DNA of 64,000 bases, taken from Mesorhizobium sp. M2E.F.Ca.ET.219.01.1.1 (GTDB taxonomy: Bacteria; Pseudomonadota; Alphaproteobacteria; Rhizobiales; Rhizobiaceae). The DNA lies in contig NZ_SADT02000007.1 in the NCBI RefSeq assembly GCF_004016445.2, forward strand, positions 275,002-339,001. Reading direction: 5' to 3'. The notes under the pieces are model-generated. The model did no database searches, was not told the DNA's origin, and saw only the letters and a program-made list of their open reading frames with translations. The position numbers and the translations under genes are program-made. This document shows, piece after piece, positions 60,096 through 64,000 of this stretch (the stretch's first letter is position 1; each line of letters starts with the position of its first letter).

Positions 60096-61565
60096 TCAAA
60101 GCGCGCTGACGGCGCCGGTCCACATCTCGTAGACGGCAAGGATTGCGACTGCGACGAGCGCGACTGCGATGACGGCTTCCACCGGGTGGAAGACGCGCTG
60201 GTTGCCCTCACGGCGAGCCCAGACGTAGAAGATGATGCCCGGGGCATAGAGGATCGCGCACATGAACAGGTACGCAGGCCCCGCCGCATAGACGAGCCAC
60301 AGCCCGTAGATCGTTGCCAGCACGCCGGCGAGGAGCGGTCCGGTGCGCCCTTCGCCGCCCCGGTAGCTTTCTCCGGTCAATGCCAGTTTCGCGGCGAAGG
60401 CTCCGGAGAAGATGTAAGGCACGAGGATGGCGGTCGAAGCGATGTAGAAGAGCGCCTGGTAGGTGCTCTGGGCGAAGAGCGTGATCACCAGGAAGGCCTG
60501 CACGAGCAGGTTGGTGATCAGCAGCGACGTCGATGGGACGCCGCGCTCGCTTTCCCGGCAGAAGAACTTCGGCATTGTCCCGTCCTTTCCGGCGACATGC
60601 GGAACCTCCGCCGCAAGCAGCGTCCAGCTCAGGAAGGCGCCGACGACCGAGATGACGAGCGCGAGATTGATGAGCATGGCGCCCCAGGGCCCGACAACCG
60701 CCTCCAGCACGCCCGCCATCGACGGGTTCTTCAGGGCGGCAAGGTCAGGCTGGCTCAGGATGCCGAGCGAAAGCAGCGAGACCAGCGCATAGAGCGCGAG
60801 GCAGGTGAAGAAGCCGAGCACCGTCGCGGTCGCGATGTCCTTGCGGCGCTCCGCCCGGGCGGAGAAGACGCTGGCGCCTTCGATGCCGATGAACACCCAC
60901 AGCGTCACCAGCATCGTGCTCTTGACCTGGGCGACGATGGTGCCGAGCGAGGTGTTGCCGAGCCCGGTGAAGTCGAGTGTCCAGACATTGAGCTTGAAGG
61001 CTACCGCGACGACGCCGACAAAGAGGACGACAGGCGCGATCTTGGCTACCGTCACGATGGTGTTGACGACCGCCGCCTGACGGATGCCCGCGAGGATCAG
61101 AAAGTGGATAAGCCACAGCAGGATCGATGCCCCGAGCACCGCCTGCCACGTATTTCCGTCACCGAAGGCGGGGAAGAAATAGGACAACGCGCTGAAGACG
61201 ATCACCGCGTAGGAGACGTTGCCGACCCATGCGCTGATCCAATAGCCCCAGGCGCTGTTGAAGCCTACGAACGGACCGAAGCCGGCCTTGGCATAGGCAT
61301 AGGGGCCGGCGTCGAGGTCGGGCCGGCGCACCGCCAGCGACTGGTAGACAAACACCAGCGCAAGCATGCCGACCGCCGTGATGGCCCAACCGATCAGGAT
61401 CGCGAGCGGACCGGCGCCGGCTGCTATGTTCTGGGGCAGGCTGAAGACGCCCGAGCCCACCATGGAGCCGATGACAAGCGCGGTCAGCGATCCCAGCCGG
61501 AGCTTCGCCGAAGCCGGGGTCGCGGCTTCTTCCCGGATAGGGACATTGATGTCTGTTGTGGCCAT
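60096..61565 (-). CDS. arcD: Arginine/ornithine antiporter
   Basis: ATG 61565 follows GGGAGGG; the frame upstream to 61631 runs over the promoter. The 489-residue protein has about 12-13 membrane helices and the APC-family opening LGSLTALVIGSMVGSGVFSLPQN (family form), with GAGPLAILIGW and GYWISAWVGNVSY. It exchanges arginine for ornithine. It is the first gene of arcDABC; an FNR-type box is 59 bp upstream. Confidence 0.92.
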   Translation of the reverse strand: MATTDINVPIREEAATPASAKLRLGSLTALVIGSMVGSGVFSLPQNIAAGAGPLAILIGWAITAVGMLALVFVYQSLAVRRPDLDAGPYAYAKAGFGPFVGFNSAWGYWISAWVGNVSYAVIVFSALSYFFPAFGDGNTWQAVLGASILLWLIHFLILAGIRQAAVVNTIVTVAKIAPVVLFVGVVAVAFKLNVWTLDFTGLGNTSLGTIVAQVKSTMLVTLWVFIGIEGASVFSARAERRKDIATATVLGFFTCLALYALVSLLSLGILSQPDLAALKNPSMAGVLEAVVGPWGAMLINLALVISVVGAFLSWTLLAAEVPHVAGKDGTMPKFFCRESERGVPSTSLLITNLLVQAFLVITLFAQSTYQALFYIASTAILVPYIFSGAFAAKLALTGESYRGGEGRTGPLLAGVLATIYGLWLVYAAGPAYLFMCAILYAPGIIFYVWARREGNQRVFHPVEAVIAVALVAVAILAVYEMWTGAVSAL

Positions 61566-61624
61566 GAGGCCCTCCCACCTTTGCAACGATGGGGGGAATT
61601 CAACAGGAAAGGGGACTGGCAGCT

Positions 61625-61638
61625 TTGACACCGGTCAA
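61625..61638. promoter_or_regulatory. FNR/FixK-type box (TTGAC-ACCG-GTCAA)
   Basis: A symmetric variant of the consensus, 59 bp before arcD. Anaerobic FNR-family control of arc operons is established in Pseudomonas. The rest of the gap to 61749 shows nothing I recognise. Confidence 0.6.
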
Positions 61639-61749
61639 ATCCCGGTCCCCGGTGCTGGCGGCGAGGCCCCGATGTGGCTGCATACGCTCCCCAGCCGCTT
61701 CGGCCCGCGGCCGGTTGGCGCGGCTTCCGCATGGCCTCGCCATGTAAGG

Positions 61750-62193
61750 CTAGCTCTCCAACGCTTCGCGGCCCGAAACGCCCGCGATGGAGATCCTGAA
61801 GAACACGTGGGGAAGATGCTCCGCGTCCGAGGTGCTGGCCGGCTTGAGCGCGCCTGGCTCCCACCAGTCGAAGTGCTTGCTCAGCACGAACCATGCATGG
61901 TCACACTGCGCTCCGATCCGATCGGGAAGTTCCTCATAACGGCCGGTGACGATGACGCTTTTCCAGCCGTGACCCGTGCCGGGTGCGTCGACCTGCACGG
62001 ACACGAGCGGATTGGCGCGCATCCAGTCGATCTTCTTGCCCGGCATCGAGAAGGCATAGAGGTGGTTGTCCGCATGCGCGTAATGGAACGGAACCATATA
62101 GGGTCGCCCGTCCCTCGCGCAGGCCAGGCGGCCGACGCGATTGGCCGTCAGCAGTTTGGTGCATTCCAGGGTGGACAGTGGGCGGATCTGCAT
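61750..62193 (-). CDS. Pyridoxamine 5'-phosphate oxidase-family (PPOX) protein
   Basis: ATG 62193 follows AGGAG at 8 nt. The 147-residue split-barrel protein has NRVGRLACARDGRPYMVPFHYAH, LYAFSMPGKKIDWMRANPLVSVQVD (family form) and WKSVIVTGRYEELPD, typical of flavin-binding PPOX-like stress proteins rather than true PdxH. It is 11 bp after the phosphoribosyltransferase gene. Confidence 0.82.
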   Translation of the reverse strand: MQIRPLSTLECTKLLTANRVGRLACARDGRPYMVPFHYAHADNHLYAFSMPGKKIDWMRANPLVSVQVDAPGTGHGWKSVIVTGRYEELPDRIGAQCDHAWFVLSKHFDWWEPGALKPASTSDAEHLPHVFFRISIAGVSGREALES

Positions 62194-62204
62194 CGGCAAG
62201 ACTC

Positions 62205-62906
62205 CTAAGTGCCGGTGTCGCGCCGCGATCTTTTCGCGGTGTGCTGGCCGGAGCGTCTCCTGTCGTCGGCATTCCCGCGGGCGAGGGCCATGATGTCCAG
62301 AACCTCGTTGTCGGAGAGCTGCGGGAAGTTGCCGTAGTAATAGCTCAGCGCCCGAAAACGTGCAGGCTGATTGAGGCAGATCAAATCCGCTTCCTGCGCA
62401 AGTTCGTCCGCGGTGTCCACCGGCGCCACGGGAAGCGCGACGATGATCTTCCGCGGCGAACGTCGCTTCAACGCGCGAATGGCGACCTTCATCGTCGTTC
62501 CGGTCGCCGCCCCGTCGTCAACGACGATCACCGTTTTGCCAGCCACCGACAAGGGCGGGTCTTTCCCACGATATGCCGCCCGCCGCCGTTCCAGTTCGGG
62601 GCGCTCCTGCGCGATCAGCACGCGAAGCGTGCTGTCATCGAGGGCGTATGCCTCCACGATCTCCCGGTTGAGAACGACGTCGGGAGGGTCTCCGTCCACG
62701 ATGGCGGCCACCGCCAGTTCCGGATTGCCCGGCGCTCCGACCTTTCGAACGATCACCAGGTCCAGCGGCGCCTTGAGGGCCTTGGCCACCTCTGCAGCCA
62801 CAGGGATGCCGCCTCGTGGCAAGGCGAGCACAATCGGGTCCTTCGGCTGAAGCAGGTCCAGCGATGCTCCGAGCTTCTGCCCCGCCTCCTGGCGATCGCG
62901 AAACAT
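62205..62906 (-). CDS. Phosphoribosyltransferase-family protein
   Basis: TCCTCC on the plus strand (GGAGGA) lies 7 nt before ATG 62906; ATG 62912 would abut it. The 233-residue protein has LALPRGGIPVAAEVAKAL, VRKVGAPGNPELAVAAI and the PRPP loop VIVVDDGAATGTTM. Related proteins are found in stress and low-oxygen clusters; the acceptor base is unknown. The C-terminal tail is Arg-rich. Confidence 0.85.
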   Translation of the reverse strand: MFRDRQEAGQKLGASLDLLQPKDPIVLALPRGGIPVAAEVAKALKAPLDLVIVRKVGAPGNPELAVAAIVDGDPPDVVLNREIVEAYALDDSTLRVLIAQERPELERRRAAYRGKDPPLSVAGKTVIVVDDGAATGTTMKVAIRALKRRSPRKIIVALPVAPVDTADELAQEADLICLNQPARFRALSYYYGNFPQLSDNEVLDIMALARGNADDRRRSGQHTAKRSRRDTGT

Positions 62907-62908
62907 CG

Positions 62909-63172
62909 TCATTCCTCCGGCCACAGTTGGCGCAGCGACTTCTTCATCGAGTTCCGAACCTGGACGATCTCACCGTCGGAAATAGGCCGGTCGAGGAGTC
63001 TGAACACCGCTCCGATCGCCTTGTCGGTATCGATTTCCGGCTCGTGGCCAAAGCTGTTGTGGACGCAAATGACGAAGTCGCTCTTTTTGCGTTCCCATGC
63101 CGGTTCGTTCACCCGTTGCTGCGGGTGGTCGGCAGCATAGGTGATCGAAGTGTGTGAAACAGCGTGTGTCAT
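62909..63172 (-). CDS. DUF2267-like small protein
   Basis: ATG 63172 follows AACGAGG. The 87-residue product ends with AIGAVFRLLDRPISDGEIVQVRNSMKKSLRQLWPEE-type text (positions ~52-87), matching the C-terminal half of DUF2267, which binds no known ligand. It overlaps nothing and ends 2 bp before the phosphoribosyltransferase start, so the three minus-strand genes form one unit. Confidence 0.6.
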   Translation of the reverse strand: MTHAVSHTSITYAADHPQQRVNEPAWERKKSDFVICVHNSFGHEPEIDTDKAIGAVFRLLDRPISDGEIVQVRNSMKKSLRQLWPEE

Positions 63173-63236
63173 CCTCGTTATCCTTCGACTGTCATTCTCC
63201 CCTGGGAGCCGCGCATGCAAGGCCAATACCCTGGAT

Positions 63237-64000
63237 TCAGCCGCCTGACTTCGGCACCAGCAAGGGAATGATGCGGTCGGTCTTGGCGACGGCGGGGCGG
63301 CCTGAGCCGGCATAAGGGATGCCGAGCGCATCCCAGGTCTCGACCAGCGCGTCCTGCAACTCGGCGATCAGCGCGTCCGAATGGAACGGTGTGGGCGTGA
63401 TGCGCAGCCGCTCGGTGCCGCGCGGCACCGTCGGATAGTTGATCGGCTGGATATAGATGCCGTGCACGCCAAGCAGCCGGTCGCTCGCCATCTTGCAAAG
63501 CTCGGGGTCGCCGACCAGCACCGGCACGATATGGGTGGCCGATTCCATCACCGGCAGGCCCGCCGCGGCAAGCACCTGCTTGGTGCGCGCCGCCTGGCGC
63601 TGCTGCGCGTCGCGCTCGGCCTGCGAGCGCTTGAGATGACGGATCGAGGTGGTGGCGGCGGCCGCGATCGCCGGCGGCAGCGCGGTGGTGAAGATGAAGC
63701 CCGGCGCATAGGAGCGCACCGCGTCGATCACGGCGCTGGTGCCGGTGATGTAGCCGCCCAGCGTCCCGAAGGCCTTGGCCAGCGTTCCCTCGATGATGTC
63801 GATGCGGTCGGCAAGGCCTTCACGCTCGGTGATGCCGCCGCCGCGCGGTCCGTACATGCCCACCGCATGCACCTCGTCGATATAGGTCATGGCGTTGTAG
63901 CGCTCGGCCAGCTCGACGATCTCTCTGATCGGCGCGATGTCGCCGTCCATCGAATAGACGCTCTCGAACACGATCAGCTTGGCGCGCTCGCGGCCCGCAG
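63237..64000 (-). CDS. hemA: 5-aminolevulinate synthase, C-terminal part (start beyond window)
   Basis: The frame is open to the right edge, so the N-terminus is missing. The visible ~253 residues include SVYSMDGDIAPIREIVELA, YIDEVHAVGMYGPRG and the PLP lysine in EGTLAKAFGTLGGY, then SYAPGFIFTTALPP and PINYPTVPRGTERLRITPTP. It condenses glycine and succinyl-CoA for heme, the alphaproteobacterial route. In rhizobia hemA can be under FnrN/FixK control, which suits this island. The stop is 64 bp before the DUF2267 start. Confidence 0.93.
   Translation of the reverse strand, partial: AGRERAKLIVFESVYSMDGDIAPIREIVELAERYNAMTYIDEVHAVGMYGPRGGGITEREGLADRIDIIEGTLAKAFGTLGGYITGTSAVIDAVRSYAPGFIFTTALPPAIAAAATTSIRHLKRSQAERDAQQRQAARTKQVLAAAGLPVMESATHIVPVLVGDPELCKMASDRLLGVHGIYIQPINYPTVPRGTERLRITPTPFHSDALIAELQDALVETWDALGIPYAGSGRPAVAKTDRIIPLLVPKSGG

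Noticed and set aside
60078..61628. 516-aa plus-strand frame opposite arcD
   Set aside because: Highly charged shadow of a membrane protein gene.
62371..62384. TTGAG-GCAG-ATCAA, FNR-like
   Set aside because: Lies inside the phosphoribosyltransferase coding region, 178 bp from the PPOX start and with an imperfect left half.
1..64000. CRISPR arrays, tRNA or rRNA genes, complete insertion sequences, sigma-54 promoters
   Set aside because: Looked for regular repeat-spacer runs, cloverleaf-like sequences, transposase frames and TGGCAC-N5-TTGC boxes near T6SS genes; none convincing by eye.

Overview
The window looks like chromosomal DNA of a GC-rich alphaproteobacterium of the Mesorhizobium / Phyllobacteriaceae type. 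The pointers are a rhizobial-style imp type VI secretion (T6SS) locus, ALA synthase (the alphaproteobacterial route to heme), FNR/FixK boxes, and short palindromic intergenic repeats. The genus is an inference from gene content; no rRNA gene is present to confirm it.

Layout. (1) 1-2.2 kb: tail of an exopolysaccharide-type operon (HEAT-repeat protein, family 2 glycosyltransferase). (2) 2.2-2.9 kb: an Hpt phosphotransfer protein and a decayed LivM permease fragment. (3) 2.9-22 kb: an accessory T6SS block with two exported caspase-like proteins, a Gly-rich lipoprotein, a DUF6931 protein, an OmpA protein, a membrane-anchored M23 peptidase/lytic transglycosylase, a DUF1036 protein, a Ser/Thr kinase (PpkA), a PP2C phosphatase (PppA), and a first TssM/TssL/FHA set. 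(4) 22.3-29.6 kb: the payload region. It holds vgrG with two small downstream genes, facing a minus-strand DUF2169 / ketosynthase-like / PAAR-like nuclease effector / putative immunity operon. It is visibly AT-richer than its flanks. (5) 29.6-48.8 kb: the core T6SS operon (tagF, a second tssM and tssL, tssK, tssJ, a second FHA gene, tssG, tssF, tssE, hcp, tssC, tssB, tssA on the minus strand) with clpV divergent. All thirteen core Tss functions are present, and TssL, TssM and the FHA protein occur twice. (6) 48.8-64 kb: a low-oxygen island with host attachment protein, cupredoxin, universal stress protein, a frameshifted flavin reductase, phasin and PHA synthase, a c-type cytochrome, an alpha/beta hydrolase, the arginine deiminase operon arcDABC, a PPOX protein, a phosphoribosyltransferase, a DUF2267 protein and the 3' part of hemA.

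How the genes work together. Region 5 encodes baseplate, sheath, tube, sheath recycling and one membrane complex. Region 4 supplies the spike and a candidate nuclease toxin with its chaperone and immunity protein. Region 3 adds a phospho-switch (kinase, phosphatase, FHA) joined by overlapping reading frames to an additional TssL/TssM pair, and continues into cell-wall hydrolase and caspase-like genes. This is the most unusual part of the window. In region 6, FNR/FixK-type palindromes (TTGAT-N4-ATCAA and close variants) recur about 53-73 bp ahead of many start codons, so most of it is probably one oxygen-responsive regulon.
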